This document shows, piece by piece, positions 1 through 11,225 of a DNA stretch of 64,000 nt. A model generated the notes under the pieces. The model was not told the DNA's origin. It was given only the letters and a program-made list of their open reading frames with translations, and did no database searches. Origin of the DNA: Micromussa lordhowensis (lineage: Eukaryota; Cnidaria; Anthozoa; Scleractinia; Lobophylliidae). A program made the translations under genes and the position numbers. Position 1 is the first letter of the stretch, and each line of letters opens with the position of its first letter. Location: NCBI GenBank assembly GCA_964020085.1, contig OZ026599.1, forward strand, positions 26,411,329 through 26,475,328, read 5' to 3'.

Positions 1-233
1 TTCTTTCAGGACACAGAGCGATTTCTTAGCTTTAGCGCGTCTCGTCTCTAGGTACATGTAGCTTATAAGTTGTGGTCGTGTATTAAAAGATGTCGTTAAG
101 TGTCAGTATTATAACGAGGGTTAGGAGTGTAACATTGAGGAGCTTGAGCAACGACGACAACGAGAACGTCACCTGAAAAAAAAATTCGCGCTGTTTTAAA
201 CTTCTTCGCTATTATTCCGCCTCCGTCGTTCAT

Positions 234-1706
234 AGGCAAATTGGCACAAGCATAGGCACAAGCCTAGGCAGAAGCCTAGGAGCAAGCCTAGCCAAAATCA
301 GACGCACAAGCATAGGCACAAGCATAAGCCCAAGCATAAGCACAAGCATACGCACAAGCATAGGCACAAACATAGGCGCAAGCATAAGCACAAGCATAGG
401 CGCAAGCATAAGCACAAGCATAGGCGCAAGCATAAGCACAAGCATAGGCGCAAGCATAAGCACAAGCATAGGTGCAAGCATAAGCACAAGCATAGGTGCA
501 AGCATAGGCACAAGCATAAGCGCAAGCATAGGCGCAAGCAAAGGCACAAGCATAAGCACAAGCATAGGCGCAAGCATAGGTGCAAGCAAAGGCACAAGCA
601 TAGGCACAAGCATAGGCACAAGCATAAGCGCAAGCATAGGCGCAAGCAAAGGCACAAGCATAAGCACAAGCATAGGCACAAGAATAGGCACAAACATAGC
701 CACAAACATAAGCACAAGCATATGCACAACACATTGGCACAAGCATAGGCACAAGCATAAGCGCAATCATATTCACAAGCATAGGCGCAAGCATAGGCCC
801 AAGCATAGGCGCAAGCATAGGCACAAGCATAGGCGCAAGCATAGGCACAAGCATAAGCACAAGCATAAGTACAAGCATAATCACAAGAATAAGCACTAGC
901 ATAGGCACAAGCATAACCACAACAATAGGCGCAAGCGTAGACACATGCATAGGCACAAGCATAAGCACAAGCATAGGCACAACACATTGGCACAAGCATA
1001 AGCGCAAGCATATTTACAAGCATAGGCGCAAGCGTAGGCGCAAGCGTAGGCGCAAGCATAGACACAAGCATAAGTACAAGCATAATCACAAGAAGAAGCA
1101 CTAGCATAGGCACAAGGATAACCACAACAATAGGCGCAAGCATAGACACATGCATAGGCACAAGCATAAGCACAAGCATAGGCACAACACATTGGCACAA
1201 GCATAAGCGCAAGCATATTCACAAGCATAGGCGCAAGCATAGACACATGCATTGGGGCAAGCATAGGCACAAGTGTAGGCACAAGCATAGGCGCAAGCAT
1301 AGGCACAAGCATACGCACAAAAATAGGCACAAGCATAAGCACAAGCATAGGCACAAGCATAACCACAAGCATAGGTGCAAGCATAGGCACAAGCATAGGC
1401 GTAAGCATAAGCACTAGCATAGGCACAAGCATAACCACAAGCATAGGTGCAAGCATAGGCACAAGCATAGGCACAAACATAGGCACACGCATAAGCACAG
1501 GCATAGGCACAAACATAGACACATGCATAAGCACAGGCATAGGCACAAGCATAGCCACAAGCATAAGCACAAGCATAGGCGCAAGCATAGGCAGAGGTAT
1601 AGGTGCAAGCATAGACACATGCATAGGCATAAGCACAAGCATAAGCACTAGAAACCAACGTGTCAACCGGGGCGACGCATGCTTAGCCGCAAGCATAGGC
1701 ACAAGC
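234..1706. repeat. 12-bp minisatellite array, about 1.4 kb
   Basis: Degenerate tandem array of a 12-bp unit close to AAGCATAGGCAC, with variants (AAGCATAGGCGC, AAGCATAAGCAC) that form higher-order blocks. A non-repeat stretch interrupts it near 1652-1680. Because 12 is a multiple of three and the unit lacks stops in three reverse frames, it creates long spurious open frames of Ala-Cys-Ala-Tyr, Leu-Cys or Met-Leu-Val-Pro repeats. Three frames open over the same DNA, with no start context or unique domain, argue against coding. Confidence 0.93.
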
Positions 1707-2985
1707 AGTAATGCCAGAACAAGCAAAGGTAATCGTCCCTTTTTCTTATATTTGCACTTTTTTCTTGCCACGATGCGTCGCCTGTTTAAGCCGGGAGCAC
1801 AAGTACAAGAAAACACTTTGTATCTGCTCATCGTGAGCCATTTTAGATTCAAAAGATGGGCGCCAAAGTTTTTGTTCACTGCGCCTGCGTAAGTCACCTT
1901 GTGGTTATGCTTATACCACGTGATAACAACCCTGTGTTTATGCTTGCGTCGTGCGTGTAAATCAGGCTTAGGTTTTGATGGAGATTTAGCTGCTCTTCGT
2001 ATTATGGGCTGTCAGTAATAGCCATGTGGCCGAAAAGCCGGAGTTGTGACGTCTATTTTCTTTTGACAAATCTCAACGAGGCCACACTTCTGAAATCGAA
2101 TTTATTCTACTAGAAAATAGCAAATTGAGCTAAACAGATTAAAATGTAATTCGCACATCGTTTTGCAGACTGTTCATTTCCCCTTTTTTGCCCGTTGTTT
2201 TTTTTAACTTAAAGAGCTTGTCTACTCGATTTTGGTTCGTTCCGTTTACGTTCATCAAATCTTACCACCCGGAAGGCAATGTTATTGGTTTTGTTTTTGC
2301 AGTTTCCTCGTTTTCGGTCAGTACATCCCTCGTCATTTCTACCTATAATCTTTGTGATTGGTAACAATAGTTACCTTAAGCATCGACAACGAAATACACG
2401 ACGACGACGTTCGCAATTAAGCAGTGTGTTGTTGAGCTGGTTCTTGCTCGAGGTCGGCCGTGGTTTCGGATCTTTCAATTTATTTTGTTGAAGTTCGCCA
2501 AACTGTTAAACATTTGACTTCCGCTGGTCTGCAGATAATACATCAAACAATTATTACAACAAAAGGTGGAGATAGATGATTATCAACATGTAAAAGTTTA
2601 GTTGTTCACTTTCGTAAACCTGCTGAGATTTAGTCGGCGACGAAGGCTGTGAGTTCTTTGGTTTATTTCCTTGATTATAGAAACCAAGTATTTTAATAGT
2701 TTGGAAGCAGCCTATTTCTTGGGCAGGTTGGGCTTCACGTCGAATTTACGGTTTTTTTTATCTGTCAAAGAGAATACCGAATGCCTTTTGCAAATGGAAA
2801 CTTTTTTGCCTATACTAGCTTGCGGAGATTTCACTCATCGGTAATGATTGCAGGGGTAAAATGGCAGGTGCTTGCTTCAAGTTTAATATACAGCTCGCAT
2901 CAGTAAAACAACGTTTAAACATTCTTCAGGGAAGCTGCAGAATAGGCTCAGCGGATATTTCGCTTTTTGTAAAAGGACCAAAATT
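1707..2985. other. non-coding stretch, possible 5' part of the deaminase gene
   Basis: No conserved protein seen. The only candidate is a short 5' exon at 2861-2902: an ATG in good context (AAAATGG) opens 14 codons and reaches a GTAAAA donor in phase 0, the phase needed by the acceptor at 3507. This is a guess; the true first exon could lie elsewhere or outside the window. Confidence 0.35.
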
Positions 2986-3420
2986 CCCAGGGGGTACTCC
3001 CTTATATGGGCTATACAGGTATGTGCGGCCCCAAAGGGTAGGGTTTTTCAGCCGTTTTGGTCATAAATAGGGTATCGATTTTTGCAATCTAGTGTTGAAT
3101 TCGTCCTTTTTTTGGAAGAAGCTACTTCTTCAGCATGTCCCCCCGTTTAACGCCTGATACGCGCGCTAGATAAGACCAGCATCAAAAGCCCTATACAAAT
3201 AATGTTTACGGTGACTGTGTACGTGCAGCAACGGCTTGTCACGCACTCCAGTCACGGGCCGGGCTTCCGGGTCAGGTCATAAATAGGGTATCAAATTTTT
3301 GGTCAGGTCATAAATAGGGTAGGGAAAAGCGCAGATTTTGGTCATAAATAGGGTAAGGGTTTTAGGGAGCGGGCCGCACACCCCTACCCAAATTTTCCGG
3401 GAGTACCCCCCCCCCCCGGG
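2986..3420. mobile_element. MITE-like element with GGGGGTACTCCC ends
   Basis: Ends are inverted: CCCAGGGGGTACTCCC on the left, GGGAGTACCCCC followed by a C-run and GGG on the right. The arms continue inward with related sequence (GCGGCCCCAAAGGGTAGGG against CGGGCCGCACACCCCTACCC). The interior holds four copies of GGTCATAAATAGGGTA (near 3058, 3276, 3307 and 3341). It encodes nothing and lies just upstream of the deaminase acceptor, so it is probably intronic. Confidence 0.75.
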
Positions 3421-3507
3421 CCAAAATTTCACTAGATGTGTTTACTGAAGGAAAAAAGGTTTGAAAAATCAGGAAAAAACCATTAAATTTACTTTTTCTT
3501 TGTTCAG

Positions 3508-4344
3508 CCATTGGCTAAGGGTGACTTTTATGACTTTACCGATAACGACCTGATGTGGATGAAAGTGGCATTGACGGTAGCCAGTCGAGCTGAAATACCA
3601 GAGTATGCCAAAGGAAAGCCTAGTGTTGGCTGTGTAATTCGTCGCTCCAGAAGCAATGGCCCACCTGCAGTGTTAGCAGTTGGATGGAACGGTTTTCCGC
3701 CTAACACTAGTGACGATGTCTTGAAAGATAAGGCTGCTGGGTACGATCGCGAAAATAAAACACACGGTCTGACTAACGAACTCGGCCTGCATGCTGAGAT
3801 AAATGCACTGCGGAACTGCTCCGAGAATCGGGAAAAGGCCACTGTTTATGTCACTCATGTGCCGTGCCATAGTTGTGCAAAACAACTCGTTTCACACAGA
3901 GTGAAGCGAGTTTTTTATCTGTTTTGGATGGACCAAAGTGAAAGCTCAATAAAGTTATTTCGGGACTTTGACATTTCTTGCATACCTTTGACAGGCAAAA
4001 GCCGCGACGATGTGTTACGTGATTTCAGCGAAACTTTTCTTGAAAATCACAGCATTTCTGCGGGAAGCACTAAAAAAGACATACCCGACAAAGATTCATG
4101 GTATCTAAACACTGAAGATTTAAAAAGCCGCACTTATTCTGATATGAACAGGGCCGTGAGCGCTGAGTATCCACTAAATATTCTCGTTGAAGAGCACGGC
4201 AACGAATTCGATAAAATTAAGCAAGAGATTCGTGAGCTTGGCGACAAAGTCGATAAAATTGTCCAAGAGTTCCATGAGTACAGAAACCAACACAATACAA
4301 AGAACTCGCAGGAGATGACCGAAGGAGCTTCATCCTCTCAATAA
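3508..4344 (+). CDS. dCMP/cytidine deaminase-like protein (3' exon)
   Basis: Large exon preceded by a pyrimidine-rich acceptor ending TTTGTTCAG at 3507. It reads CCA TTG GCT AAG in phase 0 and stops at 4344, giving about 278 residues. Numbering from the TTG codon at 3511, the zinc-deaminase signature is complete: HAE at 94-96 and PCxxC at 118-122, plus a GWNGFP motif at 58-63 that resembles the GxNGxP of dCMP deaminases. These enzymes convert dCMP to dUMP (or deaminate related cytosine compounds) using Zn held by His and two Cys, with Glu as proton shuttle. About 100 extra C-terminal residues end in a charged heptad-like helix (about 222-262) not usual for plain dCMP deaminase. There is no ATG at the front, so upstream exon(s) should exist. 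An AATAAA lies at 4503-4508. Exact substrate is unknown. Confidence 0.82.
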   Translation, partial: PLAKGDFYDFTDNDLMWMKVALTVASRAEIPEYAKGKPSVGCVIRRSRSNGPPAVLAVGWNGFPPNTSDDVLKDKAAGYDRENKTHGLTNELGLHAEINALRNCSENREKATVYVTHVPCHSCAKQLVSHRVKRVFYLFWMDQSESSIKLFRDFDISCIPLTGKSRDDVLRDFSETFLENHSISAGSTKKDIPDKDSWYLNTEDLKSRTYSDMNRAVSAEYPLNILVEEHGNEFDKIKQEIRELGDKVDKIVQEFHEYRNQHNTKNSQEMTEGASSSQ

Positions 4345-4379
4345 ACTCTCTTTCTTTGCTACCAAATCTAGATGAAACT

Positions 4380-4810
4380 AGGTCTTCTAGTTCAGATAAC
4401 TTTTTTCAAATTAGCAACTTAGATATTTCACCAGATTGGGGACAAATTATGGAATAGTTTATCAGCTAAAATACGCCAAATATTAGAAAAGGTCTTTTAA
4501 AAAATAAATCGGTGAAAAGTAAATAGAATACACGGATATTAAACTAGTTTAGGTAACTTATACATGAATACTTTATGAACGAACCAGCAACTTAGATCCT
4601 TCAGCAGATTTGGGGACAAGTCATGGAATAGCTTCTCTACTAAATGCGCTAACTATCAAAAATGGTCTTCAAAAAGTATGTTAAAAATAGATAGAATACA
4701 CGAATATCAAAGTATATCTTCTAGTTCAAGTAACTTTATATTATGCATGAACACTTTTAGAACAAATCAGCAACATAGATCTTTCACCAGATTTGGGGAC
4801 ACATCATGAA
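4380..4810. repeat. 175-185 bp tandem repeat in the deaminase 3' flank
   Basis: Three diverged copies, recognisable by AGCAAC(T)TAGAT followed by CACCAGATT(T)GGGGACA at about 4413, 4586 and 4769. Spacing is 173 and 183 bp. Each copy also shares the GAATACACG-ATAT and TTCTAGTTCA blocks. Non-coding; it may include the 3' UTR. Confidence 0.75.
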
Positions 4811-4889
4811 AAATAAGATACATGGCGTTAATTGCAGGAATGGCCCCGGACAATTAGGTTTTCTTCTCTTAGCAAGGAAAAAGGAAAAA

Positions 4890-4965
4890 GACAATTTTAA
4901 AAGCAAGATTCGAACCCGCATTCGAGCAAGACTCATGACCACTACACCACCAGGGAGCCAGCTGC
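4890..4965 (-). other. tRNA-like segment, SINE head-like
   Basis: On the minus strand there is a pol III A-box-like TGGTGTAGTGG and a B box GGTTCGAATC about 35 bases apart, followed by T-rich DNA. The fold is not a full tRNA cloverleaf, so it is read as a tRNA-derived repeat. No TIRs are evident around this copy. Confidence 0.55.
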
Positions 4966-5685
4966 CAGATAGCAATTATTTTATTTTACCTATGATCAAA
5001 AATTCACTTCTCTTTTTTCTTCAGGCTTTGAAAGCGTGTTTGTCTGACACCTCACTGGCAAAATCTTAAGCTTCGAATTTCATCCAAAGGCTGTTTTCTT
5101 TGAGTGCAAGTTTAGGATTTCACAGTCCGCCATTATTCACGTTCAAAGCTGACCGATTGGACTTGAGAGGGTTGGATCGAGGATAAGATGACGTGAAAAA
5201 ACTCACTAGTTTAAAATTGCAGCGTCTAAACGCAGCTTATTGTACATGTAAAACACGAGTTGAAAAATCTGGAGGTTCGAAACTCCCGTGCTGCATATTA
5301 ATATAGGCGCGTGTACACGCATTGGATATTTAAACTAGTGAGTCTTTGACGTCATCTTGTCCTCGACCAGCTCCCTCAAGATTTTAAAGTTAGTAATGGT
5401 GGACCATTAATTAGGAAAATTTCAGTCAGAATAAACAGGTGTCTTTTTGAAATTAAGGCTTAAACCTTTGATCAGTTGCATAGTTTTGAAATACAAAGAA
5501 AAAGTAGAATTGATTTTTGGTCATAGTACCACCTTAAGAATATATCGCGTTATCCTTGCCCAAGAGAACCCCATAAAGAACTAACCGAATGGACTAACTG
5601 AAACGTTCTTTAGGCTAACCAGAATGAACAGTAGGCTAACCGGAGTTAAAAGTAGGCTAACCTGAGTGATAAGGAGACGTCTAAC

Positions 5686-5746
5686 TAGTCTCCTACGTAG
5701 CCGTTTTTGGGATGTCATCCCAAAAACACGGCTGCGAAGGAGACTA
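5686..5746. mobile_element. 61-bp hairpin element with 9-bp target duplication
   Basis: A near-perfect hairpin starting TAGTCTCC and ending GGAGACTA, with GGGATG-TCATCCC at the tip. It is flanked by exact direct repeats ACGTCTAAC at 5677-5685 and 5747-5755. The duplication shows it arrived as a unit. It is too short to encode anything. Confidence 0.8.
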
Positions 5747-5755
5747 ACGTCTAAC

Positions 5756-8220
5756 CGAAGTGCTATAAATAGCTGAACATACTCGTTCCCAGTGCATTTC
5801 GAGGTCGGATCCATTCCTGCTATTAATGGCTCCAAAATGAGATCTATCGAGTTGTTCTTTCAAATTCAGGCTCTGAGAGTCGTGGGTTCGAATCCCGCTC
5901 AGGGCCTGAATTTTTTCAGGTCTCTCTCTGTTCTAGCAGTGTTGCGGCCGCACTTGCATTAATGACCGTCATCACTCAATTGCTACTTATGGACAAAATG
6001 AATTTCACTCTTAGCCGAGATTGTTTCAAGATTTTGGACTCTGTCCCTACCAAGTTTTATGAAATTTATGCACATATAATGGGAAATTAATAGCCCGACC
6101 TGAATCAACAGGTCAAAGCACAGACACATTAATTGGACACTGTCCTTGTAGGAACTTTAACCGATAATTTATGATCGACAGGTACACGCGCACTCTAGAT
6201 CTGTTTTCAATTACCGGGTTCCTTCTGTGAGTACAGGAGCACAGATTACGTAAGCTTACGTAAAAAAAAGAGCTACGTAAAAAAAAGAGCAAACTAAAAA
6301 GATAGGAAACAAAACAACTCCAAATAAAAACTAATCCCAAGTTACCAAAAATAATGTATAGATTTAGCCAAGCCTAAAAGCGGAGTTTCAAAGTTGAACT
6401 CTTCTATTTTACTCAATAATATCATTCTTGTTTTGAGTGCTAACTAGTTCTGATTTAGCCTAATTTAGATCTGAGAGTTGCCTCAAGAGGAAAGATCCCA
6501 TTTTAAGTTGAGACTAGGGTTTTCACCTGATCAGCAATGGCTGATGAATGGTCACTTTTAGTGAGGGCCTTGAAATGTTCTGTCTTTCTGAGATGGCGTC
6601 TTTTTTTTCACTCTGCCAGCGTAAAATAAAACTCATGACAATCCCAGGAACCAGCTTTATAGATAGATGACTTTGGACCCCGATCTGTGAGTAGTTCAAG
6701 CGATCTCTGTCAGAAGAGTAAGATTTGATACGGCACGTGTTTTGGAATATGATCTTGAGATTGACGAAAGAGTAAAAGTTGTATACACAAAATTTCAGAC
6801 GTTTTGTGAGTTGGGTACTGATCATGCCTGATCTTAGGAAAAAAAAATTGCAGCATTTGTACATGTAATTGGACTACATGCTGTCCGATTTGGAAATAAT
6901 TGAGTGGAAAAAAATCAAGGGACTGCCAAATTGCACGAGGAAAAAGTTAATAAAAAATTTTGATGCAGATGTGAGCCGCAGACTACTTTCACAATGTTAT
7001 GACGAAATGTATTGTCAATAACAGGACATACGCATGAAAAACTGACGTCATTTTCTTTTTCAATAACAAATTGTCCGCTCTCGGTCATTCTTTCATCAGG
7101 CCTAAACTCCTTAATAGTTATACATTCCTTCGGTGAAATTTTCTCATACTTTGCCACATCATGGAATGTTATTGCCTAACATTTTGAATCGGTAAAAAGG
7201 CAAGGTTATTCAGACGGTTTTTCCAATATTCTGTAATTTGTCATTTTTCTAAATATATTAGATTAGCTCTGGCAGATTTTAACAAAAGTAAGGTATTTTA
7301 TAAGAAATGTATATGGTTACAACTCCGCCATATTTTAAAAAAATTCACCAAAGGAAACGCGAGAAATTTCACTGTTAGTTTTGCTTGTTGTGCTCATGTT
7401 GACGTCATAAAAATCGAAAAACACTGATGTTTTCCTTTGAGCGCGCGAAGATTACTTGAGCTTTCATTCGCCCTCAGCGCGCGTGGAATGGTGAAACTAT
7501 AGGGAACCACCTTAACCTGGAAACCCTGTGATCTAAATTTAGAATGCACGGGTGTAAGCCATTTAGATTTTGTTAACAAGACCAGGAGAAGTGGATAAAC
7601 ATGGATTTGACGAATGCAATCTAGGAACCTGGACTGACGATATCGGTAGTATTGATGTATATAGCATCGTTTCGTATTTTTCACATCTTATAACGGAAAG
7701 TTTAGTCTTTTTCTTTTAAGTGTTGGAATAGATCCTTCTATCACTTTTGGGCGCTATCTTTGATTGGGAGGCAATCAAGATAAAAGCAACGTAAATTTAC
7801 AGGTTTTTGCTTGACTTTTAGTTGCTGCAATAGCGCTCACACTTCTTTGATATTCGTAGAAAATATACCGCTTAAAATCTTTTTTCAGAGATCTTTAAGG
7901 AAAATGTAAACTTTCTTACCGACCCTTCTTGTTAAAATTTGCGGTTCGGTTAGATCCACACCAGACTCTACAAATCAGACAACACATTTACGAGTGTTAC
8001 CTTTTGTGATATCTGATAATTCCTTGATACACATAAGTGATGCACCTTTACAACGCAGCTCGAGAAATCCCACACCGCCAAGCGGGGTTACAACGGGTCA
8101 AACGCAATAAATATGCAGTATGTTTACTGAAATTTTTGCAGCATCCCTCCTGGGCTGTCACAGATGCTCTTAAATATGATAGAAGGATCTAGTTTTGTTT
8201 TAGTTTGGTAGTATTTGTAT
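5756..8220. other. intergenic, no gene seen
   Basis: Only short open frames without domain signatures. A B-box-like GGTTCGAATCCCGC at about 5887-5900 marks a second tRNA-like fragment (about 5855-5905, + strand). Nothing else could be supported. Confidence 0.6.
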
Positions 8221-8227
8221 AGGACAT

Positions 8228-8352
8228 CGCACGACCTTCTCGTACAATCTCGTGATTTTGAAAATTCTCAAATTGCACTCGCTTAAAGGCTCGTGCAATT
8301 TTGAGAACTTTCAAAATCACTCGTACCTATTAATCACGAATTGTACGAGGTC
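8228..8352. repeat. foldback repeat
   Basis: Left CACGACCT-TCTCGTACAAT and right ATTGTACGAGGTCGTG are inverted, and the inner parts also pair (TTTGAAAATTCTCAAATTGCAC against GTGCAATTTTGAGAA). Non-coding MITE-like sequence. The flank to about 9100 shows no gene. Confidence 0.7.
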
Positions 8353-9119
8353 GTGTGACTTTTTATTTATAGTAAATTCAACAAAATTGCGCGTCGTTTC
8401 CATGGAAACTTAATAGGTACTCATACGGAGTGCAATTTGGGATTAATTGTGCTGCTCTCGACCAATCAAAATTGAGTGATTTTGTTGAGTGTACTATAAG
8501 TGACTGTACTGTGAAGCGAAAAGTTCATATTAAAGCTCAAAAAAGAAGAAAGCTTGTTTACGTTATCCGTTGATCTGAGTCTTCACCGAGATTCCTTTCT
8601 TGAATATCCTATATTCTTACTAAGGAGGGCCTTCCAGGGGTTTTGGGAAACAACGGAACATGATAATTTACTTGAAGGGAACAAGGGATATTTTGGAGAT
8701 TAATTTGAGGGAACGTGAGATATCCCTACTATTAAATAGACCTTTGACCAAAAAGATTAGGGAACAATGAAATTTAGAACAAGGGAAAATTATTTTTTTT
8801 TAAGGGATCAATGTAACATGCAGCCCCCTTTCCCCCGCCCCCCTGGGAGACCCTCACTGAGGGAGAAATATTTTCCGTTGAGAATCCCAAAGTAATGAGC
8901 CAAATTTAACGGCCTCCGACTATGGCAGTGATAAAATTGAACGCCTATTAAAAAGGTGTAAATAAAGTAAATCCCAACATAGCGATAATTCGAGCTAACG
9001 ACCAAAGTAAAAGGCATGGTCCTCAAACGTGATTTAAGGTGGCTCAAAACAGTACAGTTTCCAGCACTTTCCAAGACGTAGATTTTGATGTGTCATTATA
9101 ACCACTCTTTATTAATCAT

Positions 9120-9590
9120 GGTATCAAAAAAACTGCCCAATCATTGTTTAACATGCTGTTGTCATTTTCATTACACTGTATGTTACCATCGCAACATTTT
9201 GACCGGCTAAAAACACCCTTAATTTTAGCTTTCAGTATTTCAAAAACGGCACGGTGAATATTTTTCTTTTCATCAAATTTTGTTAAAAGGGATAAGATTC
9301 AACTTTTGCTAAAGTTTAAAAATATTCTGTACATGGGGTTCAGAGCCACCTTAAACTTTCGAAAATTTAAGGTGGCTCTGAACCCCACAGAATTGTTTTA
9401 AACTTTGCCAAAAGTTCCTTCTTATCCTGCTTATCAAAATTCTTTAATAAGAAACAAATTCACCGCACCGTTCTTGAAATAAAAGCGCTTAAAGCTGAAA
9501 TTACAGGTGTTTCTAGCAGGTCATAGTATTGCTATGGTAATCTATAGTCTGGCCACCGCGATTTCAAGTTATCGTTTTATTTATTTATTT
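9120..9590. repeat. long palindromic foldback, about 470 bp
   Basis: Two long imperfect arms meet at about 9360, where GGTTCAGAGCCACCTTAA faces TTAAGGTGGCTCTGAACC. Arms diverge with distance but stay recognisable (ATTCACCG-GCCGTT, GGGTGTTTTTAGC). Single half-copies of the same family lie at about 20440-20590 and 62160-62420. Confidence 0.75.
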
Positions 9591-9599
9591 TTTCATTTC

Positions 9600-10340
9600 C
9601 TAAGATGTTAATTGTAAACCACGAGGAATACACAGACAATGTAGTTTCTTATCAGTTTCATTTACAAAGCCGTTTAAACCGCCTTTACTACTATCACTAT
9701 TAAGATATCAGTTATATACATGTTTGGTTGAAAGTATTCCGGAAGTGACATTTGTTCCTAAACTGCGATTTTTGCAGAAAGAAAAATCATTTACCATTTA
9801 TTTAAGAAATAAGATTCGTTTTCACGAATCGTTAACGGCCGAAACGCAAACCTCAGACACGGATATTAGCATTTTGTTTGTTTTCTGTAGATATCGGATT
9901 TCTCCTTGTCTCGAAACAATTTGTCGAAAAAATTTCACATTCTCTCCAGTTAAAATATTTTTAGGTTTTCTAAAAAGCGGTTAGTATTTTGGTAATTTGA
10001 CGTAAATTTAACTTTTCTTCCAATCATGCAATGCATCTCAAGCTTTAACAAAAATAGCCCGCTTTTGACTTTCAACATTTGTATTTATTCCCGCTTGCGA
10101 TTGAATTTTGAATTACCATATTTAGCACGTCGACGCGCTTTGGAATTTTCCACTCGGCTCGACTCGTCAAGATGTGTTGAATTGCTTCAAAGACTTCAAC
10201 TTGAAATAAACTGCTTCAACGGCAAAAAAGGAAGATGATCAAACCAATTTGAATGAGGAAGGCGTATTTCAGCGTTGAAATGTTTTTTTTTTGTTCGCTA
10301 CAACTTACGTTCAAATGTAACGTTTTGTTTGTTTGTTTGA
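9600..10340. other. intergenic, no gene seen
   Basis: AT-rich sequence with only short open frames and no recognisable domain. Confidence 0.6.
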
Positions 10341-10780
10341 AATAGGAAACATCTCTCCGTGTTTCTATTAGGGTATGTAGTAGGGTATTAAACAATAGCT
10401 TTGAAGAGGAACGCTAAACACCAGAAGACACCTTCCCCCCTCCCCTCCCCCCCGCCAACTTACCCGGCATTCCAACGTCCCTGCATCCACACTTTTCAAC
10501 CACAAATTTTGTCTTACAAGTCAGCATGCAGGCAAGGGTTGTGTACTTGGGATAGCCAGGCACATTACTATCATTTTTATCGAGACACATGCTTTCGTAA
10601 GGCTGTGGAAGGTTGATAATCTAGCAAGTAAAAAGGAAAATGACCGTGTGATATCAATGGATAGGTCGGTCGGTAGGGAGGAACCAAATATGGTAGGTAA
10701 ACTTTGTAAGTTCCAAACTTAACACCTAGTGTGGTAAGACATGTACAGTTTCTACTTATCCGTTATCCTTAAATGATCCA

Positions 10781-11024
10781 AACGATCGCAACGTTTCAAC
10801 GCAACATATCGCAACATTGTTGGCCCAGTATTTGCAAGTCCTGGCCTAACGATGGCAACATTTCGACGCAACATATCACAACATTGTTGGCCCAGTATTT
10901 GCAAGTCCTGGCCTAACGATGGCAACATTTCGACGCAACATATCGCAACATTGTTGGCCCAGTATTTGCAAGTCCTGGCCAAACGATGGCAACATTTCGA
11001 CGCAACATATCACAACATTGTTGG
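10781..11024. repeat. 67-bp tandem repeat, 3.6 copies
   Basis: Unit starts AACGATGGCAACATTTCGAC and ends AGTCCTGGCCT. Copies begin at 10781, 10848, 10915 and 10982, exactly 67 bp apart. Copies are nearly identical, so the expansion is recent. The intact locus (about 60340-60434) has one unit only. It is part of the foldback element in the next entry. Confidence 0.9.
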
Positions 11025-11225
11025 GTGCAGCATGTTGCGCCCGTCTGGCCACCCTGTTGAGACAAGCGACAGATATGTCAGGTGTTGTTGGCTCAAATTT
11101 GACCATTTTTAAACTTGAGCCAACAATACCAAACATTTCGCAACTCGTTGAAACAGGGTGCCCAAACGCGTAGCGCCCGACAATGTTGCGATATGTTACA
11201 TTGAGATGCTGCGATCGTTTGGCCG
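10982..11225. mobile_element. foldback MITE in pseudogene intron 2
   Basis: Arms run from CGATGGCAACATTTCGACGC to GATGCTGCGATCGTTTGG inverted, with centre near 11103-11110 where TGTTGGCTCAAATTTGA faces its complement. Partner of the element at 60119-60434 in the intact gene, so the insertion predates the duplication. Confidence 0.75.

Noticed and set aside
230..1897. Several long minus-strand open frames of Ala/Cys/Tyr, Leu/Cys and Met/Leu/Val/Pro repeats
   Set aside because: They are frame translations of one 12-bp satellite; overlapping frames are all open for the same reason and have no domain.
10752..11173. Overlapping open frames on both strands in the 67-bp repeat region
   Set aside because: They arise from a tandem and palindromic repeat, and the homologous intron at 60119-60434 keeps none of them as a conserved protein.
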